Assembly: GCF_021147775.1 (NCBI RefSeq)
Contig: NZ_JAGTPK010000032.1
Span: 1 to 58,941 of the forward strand
Direction of reading: 5' to 3'
Length of the DNA: 58,941 bases
Origin: Pseudomonas californiensis
Lineage (GTDB): Bacteria; Pseudomonadota; Gammaproteobacteria; Pseudomonadales; Pseudomonadaceae
The position numbers were made by a program, and so were the translations under genes. The notes under the pieces were generated by a model that was given only the letters and a program-made list of their open reading frames with translations, did no database searches and was not told the origin of the DNA. Shown piece by piece: positions 46,104 to 55,131 of this stretch; position 1 is the stretch's first letter; the number at the start of each line of letters is the position of its first letter.

Positions 46104-49100
46104 ATGACGCTTTCAACTTCCGTACATTCCAACGCTTTCAATTTCATGAGTTTCGTCCAAAGCGGCGTAGACCCACGTACCGGTCAGTACACCGTTTCCA
46201 TTACATTGCCGGATATAAAAACCAATGGGCTTCGCGGTCCGGGTTTTCCATTGGCATTGAACTATAACCCGCTCAATACCCAGGACAGTGGTTTTGGCCT
46301 GGGCTGGAATCTGGCGTTGTCGCAATACACGCCGGGCAATCAGATCATTGCCTTGAGCACCGGCGAGACGTTCAAGGTTTACGACAGTAACGGCGATCAG
46401 TTACTGATGCCGGAAAAGAAGATAGACAGTTTTCACTTTTACCAACAGGGCGACTCGACGTACCGGGTCATGCACAAGTCCGGACTGGTAGAGATACTTG
46501 AAGTTATCGGGAGTGGCGAAAATCGCGTTGCGCTGCCCGTGCAACTGTTTGTGCCCGAAGGGCACAGTTTGAAACTGAAATACACGCCTTTCGACAATAG
46601 CCATCAGTTGCTCAGCCACGTCATTGATGATGCAGGTCAATCTTTGCTGAGCATCCTTCGAGACGATATGTCCGTCAGTCTCCGAATGAGTGCGGGGAAG
46701 GGGCCGGAGGTCGAGTTTTCAATGAGGCTGGAAGGTTCGGATCATCGTGTCCAGAGGATTGAACTTCCTACCGAGAATGCCGCCTCCTGGCGTTTTGGTT
46801 ACGACCTCTTTCGCGAACACCTCTGTGTCACATCGGTCGATACACCTGCCGGAGGTCACGAAGACATTGCCTACACAGACAGCGGCCATCAGTTTCCGGT
46901 GTCAGCGGGACGTCCGCCATTGCCGCGCGTGACCCGTCATCGCACTACGCCCGGTTTTGACCAGCCTCAAATAGAGGTGCATTACACCTATCAGGACAGC
47001 GAAAGCCCTGAGCATAATTTCCTCGGTGCCGGCCTTGAGATTGATTGGGCGAACGACGGTCTCGACAATCTCTACAAATACAGCGGGACGCAAGGGTATG
47101 ACTATGTCACTACTGAAACCCTGCGCGTGGACGATCAGGACGCACGCACGGTCAAGCGTGTGTTCAATCAGTTCCACCTGCTTACCCTGGAAACCACCCG
47201 CCAGAACAACAATGTCAAGGAGGTGCAGACCCTTTACTACGTTGATCCGGACAAGCCCTTCGATCAGCAGCCCAACTACTTTCAGCTTCCCAGGGAGGTC
47301 AGGACCGTATGGCAGCAACTGGAAAGCGGGCGTGTGCCGCGCAGTGAAACCGTCAGCAGCCACTATGACACGCATGGCAACCTGCTCAGTCAGACTGACG
47401 TAAACGGGGTGGTCCAGACCAGTGTGTGGTACGAGGCCGAAGGAGAAGACGGTTGCCCGCGCGATCCGGAAGGGTTTGTTCGTAACATCAAGAGCCTGGC
47501 TGTCGAGCCTGCGGCTTCGGAGTACGGTCAGGCTCCGACGCTTGTTACGCGCTACCGTTACACGTCGCTTGACCCGATAGCGGACAGCGAACTCGACAAC
47601 TGGCTGGCTGTGCAGAGCGAAACGCAGGCGCAGATCGATACATGGGTCATACATAAGCTGCAAGCGAGTCTGGACAAGATAGCTGCCGCTTTACCGTCAA
47701 AACAGGCCCCTCTCTTTCAACGCGCTGCGCGCACGCTCATCGAGGCTATCAGGAAGAAAGTCGCACAAAACGAGCAGCCGCTGCAGAGCATTGTCTACGA
47801 CTATATTAAAGTGCCCACCGATGCATTTCGGCATGGCCGCCTGAGGCGACAGATCGTGACACTGGACGGCCAGGGCACCACAACCGATTTCGCCTACGAC
47901 ACGTTGGAAAATCCCGTCTTTGGCGAGAGTGTGCAGCGCACGGTTCAGACGGTCACCGGCTTTGACGGAGAAAAGAAAGTCACCACGCTCGAACACTCTC
48001 TGCTCATGGGTGAGCCTTTGCTCAATCGCGATGACCAGGATGTGGAAATCCGCTATGCATACGACTCGCTCAGACGCGTCATCAAGGAGACCGTTGCGCC
48101 CGATACGATGTACGAGGCTTCCCGGTTCTACAGCTATGTCCTTTGCGCCGATGACGGCGATCAGGCCGAGCAAGGGGTGTTCGACGTCAAGGGCGTGAAA
48201 ACCATCAGTTACATGGACGGCTTGCACCGGGTGATCCGCGAGGAACGTGACGATGCTGACAACCCCAGCCCGTTCGGTACCCGTTTTACACGTCCGACCT
48301 ATGCGGCCCACTATGATCCATGGGGGCGGCTGGCGTGGGAGTGCGAGTACGACTGGCTTGATGCGCGTGCTCTGGCGTTGACCAGCAGATTCGAGTACGA
48401 CGACTGGGGAGAACAACGCTGCGTGACGGGCCCGGACGGTGTCAGGGATTTTGAAGAAACCGACCCCATTGGTACCGATGAGTCCAAAGGACCTGTCCGG
48501 CGCAGCTGGAGTGAAGGAACCGACGAAAACGGTATCGTCGTAAAAACCGGCGTCACCGAAACTTGGCTCAATCTGTTTGAAAAACCCACCCTTGTCGTCC
48601 GGTTTGACCGTGACGGTAAAAAAGTCAGCCAGACGCAGAGCCACTGCGATGGCCTGGGACGTACCGTGGAGGAGATCGTCGGCCTCGAGCCACCGTTCAG
48701 GGAAACGAAGTTTTCCTATGATGCCTTTGGCCGGGCTGTGAGAACCACCTTGCCGGGTAACGCCATCGTGCACCGTGCCTTTGCGCGCCACAGCAGCGAA
48801 GACCTGCCTGTGTCCATCAGCGTCGAAGATGCCGGCAAGACATTGCCACTGGGCGAACAGGTGTTCGATGGCCTTGATCGCATCAGGAAAACCGTCACGG
48901 GTGGACGACAGCGCGTATTGAAGTATGAGCCGGGAATGTTGCAACCCCAGTCGGTCACCACGCCCAGCGGAAAAACTGTGGGGTATACCTACGAGCCTCG
49001 GCTGGGCTCCGATCCGTTGCAACGGACGCTGGAGGGCGTGACGTCTGATTACACCTATGATCCGAAAAATGCACGTCTGCTTCATTCCCAGGAGCAGGGC

Positions 49101-49958
49101 GAGCGTCTGGAGCGCAATTACTACAGCACCGGAGAATTGAAAAGCGAGCAGCGGCTCTCCGATGGCAATCTTTACTCAATGCAGTATCGCTACAGTCGGC
49201 TTGGCCGACTGCTGGGCTATACCGATGTGCTCGAACATGAGCAAACCTTCCTGTACGACGACTACGGACGTTTGAGGCACACCTCGCTGGGCACTACATC
49301 CACGGATTTCACCTACGATGCCCTGGGTCGCACGAGAAGCATCACGACGACTGACACCGGAAATCAGCAGCGTGTCGCGGTCGGTCTGGAGTACGACGAT
49401 TTCGGTCGCGAGATCCTGCGCATTTTTGATCTTGCCGGCGTCATGCAGCGAATGGAACAGGAGTACGATCATGTTGATGACATGACCAGGCGTCTGCTGA
49501 CTGAAGGAAGCACCGTCATTCGGGACGAGGCTTACGGTTATGACCTGCGTGGACGTCTGACCCGATACGCCTGTGAAGGTACTCACTGTCCGGTGGATCC
49601 CTACGGCAAGACTGTCTCCGGACAACTATTCAGTTTCGACGGTCTGGACAACCTGAGACTGGTCCAGACCAGCTTCGGTAACGAAAGCAATATTGCCAGC
49701 TATCTTTACGAGAACCCCGACCCTGTTCAATTGAGCGCCGTCACGAATAAACACGCGGATTACCCGGGCAGAATCGATCTGACCTATGATCCGGACGGCA
49801 ATCTGATTCGCGATGAATGCAACCGCACGCTTAAATACGACGCCCTTGGCCGTCTGATCGAGGTCAGCAGTCCGGGCGTGACGATTGACAGGCCCCACGA
49901 CCCTGCCGATCCGACTCTGGCAGTCGCAAGCTCTGAGGATACGCAAGTCAGGCGTTGA
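46104..49958 (+). CDS. RHS/YD-repeat protein lacking the RHS core and C-terminal domain
   Basis: A 1,284-residue protein related along its length to the broken RHS gene at 28212-33265: the same N-terminus (FNFMSFVQSGVDPRTGQYTVSI), LNYNPLNTQDSGFGLGWNL, GLDNLYK, and many YD repeats (YDSLRRVIKET, YDDYGRLRHTS, YDALGRLIEV). It carries an insertion around residues 510-570 with a helical stretch. It stops soon after YDALGRLIEVSSPG, before the conserved core (the YRAYNP ... DPTGHD region of the other copy), so it has no toxin tip. The stop is followed within 15 bp by a terminator. GGGAG precedes the ATG at 46104. It may be a truncated gene or a shell-only form. Confidence 0.85.
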   Translation: MTLSTSVHSNAFNFMSFVQSGVDPRTGQYTVSITLPDIKTNGLRGPGFPLALNYNPLNTQDSGFGLGWNLALSQYTPGNQIIALSTGETFKVYDSNGDQLLMPEKKIDSFHFYQQGDSTYRVMHKSGLVEILEVIGSGENRVALPVQLFVPEGHSLKLKYTPFDNSHQLLSHVIDDAGQSLLSILRDDMSVSLRMSAGKGPEVEFSMRLEGSDHRVQRIELPTENAASWRFGYDLFREHLCVTSVDTPAGGHEDIAYTDSGHQFPVSAGRPPLPRVTRHRTTPGFDQPQIEVHYTYQDSESPEHNFLGAGLEIDWANDGLDNLYKYSGTQGYDYVTTETLRVDDQDARTVKRVFNQFHLLTLETTRQNNNVKEVQTLYYVDPDKPFDQQPNYFQLPREVRTVWQQLESGRVPRSETVSSHYDTHGNLLSQTDVNGVVQTSVWYEAEGEDGCPRDPEGFVRNIKSLAVEPAASEYGQAPTLVTRYRYTSLDPIADSELDNWLAVQSETQAQIDTWVIHKLQASLDKIAAALPSKQAPLFQRAARTLIEAIRKKVAQNEQPLQSIVYDYIKVPTDAFRHGRLRRQIVTLDGQGTTTDFAYDTLENPVFGESVQRTVQTVTGFDGEKKVTTLEHSLLMGEPLLNRDDQDVEIRYAYDSLRRVIKETVAPDTMYEASRFYSYVLCADDGDQAEQGVFDVKGVKTISYMDGLHRVIREERDDADNPSPFGTRFTRPTYAAHYDPWGRLAWECEYDWLDARALALTSRFEYDDWGEQRCVTGPDGVRDFEETDPIGTDESKGPVRRSWSEGTDENGIVVKTGVTETWLNLFEKPTLVVRFDRDGKKVSQTQSHCDGLGRTVEEIVGLEPPFRETKFSYDAFGRAVRTTLPGNAIVHRAFARHSSEDLPVSISVEDAGKTLPLGEQVFDGLDRIRKTVTGGRQRVLKYEPGMLQPQSVTTPSGKTVGYTYEPRLGSDPLQRTLEGVTSDYTYDPKNARLLHSQEQGERLERNYYSTGELKSEQRLSDGNLYSMQYRYSRLGRLLGYTDVLEHEQTFLYDDYGRLRHTSLGTTSTDFTYDALGRTRSITTTDTGNQQRVAVGLEYDDFGREILRIFDLAGVMQRMEQEYDHVDDMTRRLLTEGSTVIRDEAYGYDLRGRLTRYACEGTHCPVDPYGKTVSGQLFSFDGLDNLRLVQTSFGNESNIASYLYENPDPVQLSAVTNKHADYPGRIDLTYDPDGNLIRDECNRTLKYDALGRLIEVSSPGVTIDRPHDPADPTLAVASSEDTQVRR

Positions 49959-49971
49959 GGCGTTGCTTGTG

Positions 49972-50012
49972 AAAGCCGGCCAAGCATACTTTCTATCTTG
50001 GCCGGCTTTTTT
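49972..50012. terminator. strong rho-independent terminator after the RHS gene
   Basis: Perfect 13-bp arms AAAGCCGGCCAAG / CTTGGCCGGCTTT with a 12-base loop and a T-run. It ends the plus-strand array and lies just past the stop of the convergent LuxR-type gene, possibly serving both. Confidence 0.93.
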
Positions 50013-50044
50013 ATGGGGGCTTGATAAGCGGTTTCAGCAGTTGC

Positions 50045-50287
50045 CTACCTGGACAGCAACATGCCCTGATTGATGGCGATGACCAGCGCCGCTCTTATCG
50101 AGCTGACCCCGAATTTGCGACGAATATTGCTCAGGTGAAAGTTGATCGCCGCTTCGCTGCAATCCTGTATGCGCGAGGTTTCCCACGCGGTCTTGCCGAG
50201 CATGGCCCAGTGCAGGGCCTCCTGTTCCTTGGGGGTCAAGCGTACGGGCGCTTCATGGGCGCGATAATAGCGTTCTACAGTGTTCAT
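50045..50287 (-). CDS. LuxR-type HTH-only regulator
   Basis: An 80-residue protein that is almost entirely a LuxR/GerE helix-turn-helix: RLTPKEQEALHWAMLGKT, then SEAAINFHLSNIRRKFGV, then ALVIAINQGML. The sequence resembles the DNA-binding half of quorum-sensing LuxR proteins; the autoinducer-binding half is absent. GAGGAA on the minus strand precedes the ATG, so it looks like a real short gene rather than a fragment. It could act alone or interfere with full LuxR proteins by sharing sites. It lies between the accessory block and kdp, divergent from kdpF. Confidence 0.8.
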   Translation of the reverse strand: MNTVERYYRAHEAPVRLTPKEQEALHWAMLGKTAWETSRIQDCSEAAINFHLSNIRRKFGVSSIRAALVIAINQGMLLSR

Positions 50288-50349
50288 GGCCGGTTCCTCA
50301 TCCTTGAAAACCAGCCATTAACTTAGCGCGTCAATGAGCGCTTGAAACC

Positions 50350-50363
50350 TGACAGAAATGTCA
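50350..50363. promoter_or_regulatory. short palindrome between luxR-type gene and kdpF
   Basis: TGACA-GAAA-TGTCA, perfect 5-bp arms, in the 50288-50556 intergenic region that must hold the promoters of both divergent genes. It could be an operator of the LuxR-type protein. A T-rich CCTTTACACC near 50480 recalls the KdpE site of E. coli, but weakly. Confidence 0.3.
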
Positions 50364-50556
50364 TTTATTCACGCCAGGTTCGCCAACCGACCTGATGTTC
50401 TTTGCGCGAGCGTTTTTTAGCGCCAAATCCCGAATTTTACGGTTTCTTTATGGGGGTTCTGCCGCCTCGCCCTCGTTCCTTTACACCTTTGATCCTGACA
50501 ATGCCATTACGCGGCCATCGCCGTATTCGATGTGGCCTGATCATGGGGAAATTGCA

Positions 50557-50646
50557 ATGAGCGTTATGGATGGTATCTCTCTGTTGATGGGAGTCGGGTT
50601 GTTCATCTATCTGTTGGTGGCGCTGTTGCGCGCCGACCAGAACTAG
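50557..50646 (+). CDS. kdpF: KdpF, small subunit of the K+-transporting ATPase
   Basis: A 29-residue hydrophobic peptide (MSVMDGISLLMGVGLFIYLL ...) forming one membrane helix, the usual size of KdpF, which stabilises the KdpFABC complex. The ATG follows GGGGAA at 50545-50550, and kdpA begins 8 bp after its stop. The larger open frame upstream (from 50395) has no start support. Confidence 0.9.
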   Translation: MSVMDGISLLMGVGLFIYLLVALLRADQN

Positions 50647-50654
50647 GAGCGGCC

Positions 50655-52349
50655 ATGCACAGTTATGACTATCTGTTGATCCTGGCCTTTCTCGTGCTGC
50701 TGCTGTTGCCGGCACCCTGGCTTGGGCGTTTTTACTACCGAGTGATGGAGGGCGAGCGTACCTGGCTGACGCCTGTGCTGGGACCCGTTGAGCGGGCCTG
50801 CTACCGGATATCCGGCGTCGATCCACGAGTGGAACAGTCCTGGAAACAGTACGCCTGGGCCTTGCTGGCCTTCAATCTGGCGGGCTTTGTCCTGTTGTTT
50901 GCGATCCTGTTGTTGCAAGGCGGATTACCCCTCAACCCGCAGCAATTGCCGGGGATGGAGTGGTCGCTGGCGTTCAATACCTCGATGAGCTTTATCACCA
51001 ATACCAACTGGCAGTCCTACAGCGGCGAAGCGTCGCTCAGCTACCTGAGCCAGATGGTCGGCCTGACCGTGCAGAACTTTGTCAGCGCCGCCACTGGCCT
51101 GGCGGTGCTGGTTGCACTGTGCCGCGGCATCAGCCGTCGCTCGTCGCAGAGCCTGGGCAATTTCTGGGCTGACATGACCCGCGCAACGCTTTATGGCCTG
51201 TTGCCGATCAGCATCGTGCTGGCGGTGTTTCTGGTCTGGCAGGGCGTGCCACAGAACTTTGCGCACTACATCGACGCGCTGACCCTGCAAGGCACCGATC
51301 AGAGCCTGCCGATGGGGCCCGCAGCCAGTCAGATAGCAATCAAGCAGTTGGGCACCAACGGCGGTGGATTCTTCGGCGTCAACTCGGCGCACCCGTTCGA
51401 GAACCCGACCGCGTTGAGCAACCTGTTTGAACTGGTGTCGATCCTGCTGATCCCGGCGGCGCTGGTGTTCACCTTCGGGCATTACGTCAAGGACATGCGC
51501 CAGAGCCGTGCGATTCTCGGCTGCATGCTGGCGTTGTTGCTGATTGGCGGGGCGGTGTCACTGTGGGCCGAGTATCAGCCCAACCCGATGCTGAATCTGG
51601 CGGGCGTCGAACAGACTGCGCCGCTGGAAGGCAAGGAAACCCGTTTCGGCACCACCGGCACCGTGCTCTGGTCGGTGGCCACGACCGCGGCGTCCAACGG
51701 TTCGGTCAATGGCATGCATGACAGCCTCAACCCGCTGACGGGCATGGTGGCGCTGGTCAACATGATGGTCGGCGAAGTGATCTTCGGCGGCGTCGGTGTC
51801 GGCCTCAACGGCATGCTGCTGAACGTGCTGATCGCCGTGTTTCTGGCAGGCCTGATGATCGGTCGCACGCCAGAGTATCTGGGCAAGAAACTGCAGGCTC
51901 AGGAAGTGCGGCTGCTGGTCGCGACGCTGCTGGTAATGCCGGTCGGCGTGCTGGTACTGGGCGCCATCGCCGCGAGTATTCCCGGTCCTGCGGGTGCGAT
52001 CAGCAACCCCGGTCCGCATGGCTTCAGTCAGCTGCTTTACGCCTACACCTCGGCCACAGCCAACAACGGCTCGGCGTTCGGCGGTTTCAGTGCCAACACC
52101 GTCTTCCACAACCTAATGCTCAGTCTGGCGATCTTCATCGGCCGTTTCGGCTACATCCTGCCGGTCCTCGCCCTGGCGGGCAGTCTGGCGATGAAAAAGA
52201 GCATACCGCAGGGCCAGGACAGCTTCCCGACCCATGGCCTGCTGTTCGTGACATTGCTGACGGTGACCATTCTGCTGGTCGGCGGGCTGACCTTTTTGCC
52301 GACGCTGGCACTGGGTCCGATTGCCGAACACTTGAGCCTGGGTTTTTGA
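50655..52349 (+). CDS. kdpA: potassium-transporting ATPase subunit KdpA
   Basis: The K+-selective channel-like subunit of the Kdp pump in the inner membrane. 564 residues with about ten membrane helices and the degenerate filter loops of the superfamily of K+ transporters: SFITNTNWQSY, GTNGGGFFGVNSAHPFENP, NMMVGEVIFGGVGVGLNGM and SATANNGSAFGGF. Second gene of kdpFABCDE. GGAG precedes the start. Confidence 0.98.
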   Translation: MHSYDYLLILAFLVLLLLPAPWLGRFYYRVMEGERTWLTPVLGPVERACYRISGVDPRVEQSWKQYAWALLAFNLAGFVLLFAILLLQGGLPLNPQQLPGMEWSLAFNTSMSFITNTNWQSYSGEASLSYLSQMVGLTVQNFVSAATGLAVLVALCRGISRRSSQSLGNFWADMTRATLYGLLPISIVLAVFLVWQGVPQNFAHYIDALTLQGTDQSLPMGPAASQIAIKQLGTNGGGFFGVNSAHPFENPTALSNLFELVSILLIPAALVFTFGHYVKDMRQSRAILGCMLALLLIGGAVSLWAEYQPNPMLNLAGVEQTAPLEGKETRFGTTGTVLWSVATTAASNGSVNGMHDSLNPLTGMVALVNMMVGEVIFGGVGVGLNGMLLNVLIAVFLAGLMIGRTPEYLGKKLQAQEVRLLVATLLVMPVGVLVLGAIAASIPGPAGAISNPGPHGFSQLLYAYTSATANNGSAFGGFSANTVFHNLMLSLAIFIGRFGYILPVLALAGSLAMKKSIPQGQDSFPTHGLLFVTLLTVTILLVGGLTFLPTLALGPIAEHLSLGF

Positions 52350-52359
52350 GGAACCGAAC

Positions 52360-54426
52360 ATGAACATGCCTATTGGTAGTGTAAAAACGGCTGAATCGCA
52401 GACCACCCGCGAGTCCGCCAAAACCGGTATCGCTGCGCTGTGGCGTCCGGCGCTGGTGCAGGCGTTCGTCAAGCTTGACCCGCGTCAGCTCAAGCGCTCG
52501 CCGGTCATGCTGGTGGTCGAACTGACCGCCATTCTGACCACCGCGCTGTGTGTCATTCCTGACCCGCAGGTACCGACCTCGGTGGCCGTACAGATCGCTT
52601 TGTGGCTGTGGTTTACTGTGCTGTTTGCCAACTTCGCCGAGGCCTTGGCCGAAGGCCGTGGCAAAGCCCGCGCCGACAGCCTCAAGGCGGGCAGCGAAGG
52701 GCTCAAGGCCCAACTGCGCACCGAGAACGGCAGCTTGCACACGGTCAATGCCAGCGAGTTGCGCAAGGGTGACGTGGTGCGGGTCGAGGCCGGGGAAATG
52801 ATCCCGGGCGACGGCGAGGTCATCGAAGGTATCGCGGCGGTCAACGAGGCGGCCATCACCGGTGAGTCCGCACCGGTGATCCGCGAGTCCGGCGGTGATC
52901 GTTCGGCGGTGACGGGCAATACCCGGCTGGTGTCTGACTGGCTGCTGGTGCGTATCACCACCAATCCCGGCGAGTCGACCCTGGACCGCATGATTGCGCT
53001 GGTCGAAGGTGCCAAACGTCAGAAAACCCCCAACGAAGTCGCACTGGATATTCTGCTGATCGGCCTGACGCTGATCTTCCTGCTGGTGGTCATCACCCTG
53101 CAGCCGTTCGCCCACTTCGCCGGTGGCAGCCTGCCGCTGGTGTTTCTGGTGGCTTTGTTGGTGACGCTGATCCCGACCACAATCGGCGGGCTGCTGTCGG
53201 CTATCGGCATTGCCGGCATGGACCGACTGGTGCGCCTGAACGTGATCGCCAAATCCGGCCGTGCGGTAGAAGCCGCCGGCGACGTGCACGTGCTGCTGCT
53301 CGACAAGACCGGCACCATCACCTTCGGTAACCGTCGGTGCGCGGCCATTTACGCAGCGCCCGGTGTCACACTCAAAGAATTGGGCGAGGGTGCCTTGCTC
53401 GCTTCGTTGGCTGACGACACGGCCGAAGGCAAATCGATTGTCGAGTTCCTGCGCAACCTGCACCCGATGAACGAACCGACACTCGGTTCGGTCACTGCGG
53501 TGCCATTCAGTGCCGATACGCGTTTGTCCGGCGTGGATTATCAAGGCCATGTGTACCGCAAGGGCGCTGTGGATTCGTTGCTGGCGTTCATCAACCTTAA
53601 TCGCGCCGATCTGCCTGCGGCGTTAGCCCGTGAAGTGGACAAGATCGCCAAGACCGGTGGTACGCCGCTCTTGGTGTGCGCCAATGGCCGACTGCTGGGC
53701 GCGATCCATCTCAAGGACGTGGTCAAGCCGGGTATCCGCGAACGTTTTGAAGAGCTTCGCAAGCTGGGCATCCGTACCGTAATGGTCACCGGCGACAACC
53801 CGTTGACAGCAGCGGCGATTGCGGCAGAAGCGGGCGTCGACGATGTGTTGGCCGAGGCTACGCCCGAGAAGAAGCTGGAGCGTATCCGTCAGGAACAGGG
53901 CGAAGGTCGACTGGTCGCGATGTGCGGCGACGGCGCCAATGACGCACCCGCGCTTGCTCAGGCTGACGTTGGCATGGCCATGAACGACGGTACTCAGGCG
54001 GCTCGTGAAGCGGCCAACATGGTCGATCTGGACAGTGACCCCACCAAGCTGCTGGACGTGGTGCAGATCGGCAAACAATTGCTGGTCACCCGCGGCGCGC
54101 TGACGACGTTTTCCATCGCCAACGATGTGGCCAAATACTTCGCGGTGCTGCCAGCTCTGTTTGCGGTGATCTACCCACAACTGGGCGTGCTCAACGTCAT
54201 GCACCTGGCCAGCCCGCAAAGCGCGATTCTGTCGGCCATTGTGTTCAACGCACTGATCATCGTCGTGTTGATTCCACTGGCGCTGCGCGGTGTGCGGGTT
54301 CAGGCCGCAAGCGCTGCACACCTGCTGCGCCGCAATCTGCTGATCTATGGGGTCGGCGGGATTGTCGTGCCGTTCCTCGGTATCAAGCTGATCGATATGT
54401 TGCTGGTCGGTCTGGGTCTGGTCTGA
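52360..54426 (+). CDS. kdpB: potassium-transporting ATPase ATP-binding subunit KdpB
   Basis: The P-type ATPase subunit that energises K+ uptake. 688 residues with the phosphorylated Asp in DKTGTIT (near 315), the actuator TGES loop (near 167-170), the nucleotide-binding region KGAVDSLL, and the hinge GDGANDAPALAQADVGMAM. Hydrophobic pairs near the N-terminus, at about 225-270 and three at the C-terminus form the membrane part. The TGES serine, a known inhibitory phosphorylation site in E. coli, is present. The ATG is 10 bp after kdpA. Confidence 0.98.
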   Translation: MNMPIGSVKTAESQTTRESAKTGIAALWRPALVQAFVKLDPRQLKRSPVMLVVELTAILTTALCVIPDPQVPTSVAVQIALWLWFTVLFANFAEALAEGRGKARADSLKAGSEGLKAQLRTENGSLHTVNASELRKGDVVRVEAGEMIPGDGEVIEGIAAVNEAAITGESAPVIRESGGDRSAVTGNTRLVSDWLLVRITTNPGESTLDRMIALVEGAKRQKTPNEVALDILLIGLTLIFLLVVITLQPFAHFAGGSLPLVFLVALLVTLIPTTIGGLLSAIGIAGMDRLVRLNVIAKSGRAVEAAGDVHVLLLDKTGTITFGNRRCAAIYAAPGVTLKELGEGALLASLADDTAEGKSIVEFLRNLHPMNEPTLGSVTAVPFSADTRLSGVDYQGHVYRKGAVDSLLAFINLNRADLPAALAREVDKIAKTGGTPLLVCANGRLLGAIHLKDVVKPGIRERFEELRKLGIRTVMVTGDNPLTAAAIAAEAGVDDVLAEATPEKKLERIRQEQGEGRLVAMCGDGANDAPALAQADVGMAMNDGTQAAREAANMVDLDSDPTKLLDVVQIGKQLLVTRGALTTFSIANDVAKYFAVLPALFAVIYPQLGVLNVMHLASPQSAILSAIVFNALIIVVLIPLALRGVRVQAASAAHLLRRNLLIYGVGGIVVPFLGIKLIDMLLVGLGLV

Positions 54427-54485
54427 ACCGTTGCCTGTGCTGTACGCCGGTCGGTGTGCAGCCTAACCTGATTGAGGATGTGCAG

Positions 54486-55058
54486 ATGTCCAATGTAGTG
54501 CGTCCGGCCTTGAGCCTGATTGTGTTGATGAGCCTGATCACAGGCATCGCCTATCCACTGGTAGTAACCGGGGTGGCGCAGGTCGCGTTCCCGGCGCAGG
54601 CCAACGGCAGCCTGGTGTATGACGAGGCGGGCAAGGTGCGTGGCTCCGCCCTGATCGCCCAGTCGTTTACCGGCGATGAGTGGTTTCAGTCGCGTCCCTC
54701 GGCCGGTGCCTTTGCGACGGTAGCCAGTGGCGCAAGTAACTTCGCCCCGAGCAACCCGGCGCTGGCGACTCGGGTCAAGGACGACGCGGCGAAACTGGCC
54801 GTTCCAGGTCAGGGGCCAGTGCCTCTGGCCTTGTTGACCACGTCCGGCAGCGGCCTTGACCCGCACTTGTCGCCCGAAGCGGTGGCCTGGCAGTCGGCCC
54901 GCGTCGCTGCAGCACGTCAGTTGCCGCTGGCCAAGGTGCAGGCGCTGATTGAAGCCAATACCGTCCGCTCGCTGATCGGCCCGCCGGTAGTCAACGTATC
55001 GGCCTTGAATATGAGCCTGAATCAGTTAACGTCTGCACCACGAAGTGCGCAACTGTAA
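54486..55058 (+). CDS. kdpC: potassium-transporting ATPase subunit KdpC
   Basis: A 190-residue subunit with one N-terminal membrane helix (LSLIVLMSLITGIAYPLVVTGVAQ) and a periplasmic domain containing the family signatures FQSRPSA and TSGSGLDPHLSPEAV and VNVSALN. It gates or increases substrate affinity of the pump. The ATG at 54486 is backed by GAGGAT; a GTG at 54456 is possible but less likely. Confidence 0.97.
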   Translation: MSNVVRPALSLIVLMSLITGIAYPLVVTGVAQVAFPAQANGSLVYDEAGKVRGSALIAQSFTGDEWFQSRPSAGAFATVASGASNFAPSNPALATRVKDDAAKLAVPGQGPVPLALLTTSGSGLDPHLSPEAVAWQSARVAAARQLPLAKVQALIEANTVRSLIGPPVVNVSALNMSLNQLTSAPRSAQL

Positions 55059-55131
55059 CCAGACATGACCCAGCGCAGTCCCCCCGGGGTTTGCGCGCCG
55101 TAATTGATTCTCAGAGAGAGTGGTAACCAAC

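Noticed and set aside
47697..49085. Long minus-strand open frame (462 codons) opposite the second RHS gene
   Set aside because: It mirrors a convincing RHS gene on the other strand and its product has no recognisable domain; an effect of high GC codon bias.
28212..49958. Complete Tc insecticidal toxin or T6SS effector cluster
   Set aside because: Only RHS-type genes are present; no TcA, TcB/SpvB, VgrG, PAAR or Hcp signatures were found in the window, so these labels were not used.
52135..53550. 471-codon minus-strand open frame opposite kdpA/kdpB
   Set aside because: Both kdp genes are certain; the antisense product is low-complexity His/Gln/Arg-rich.
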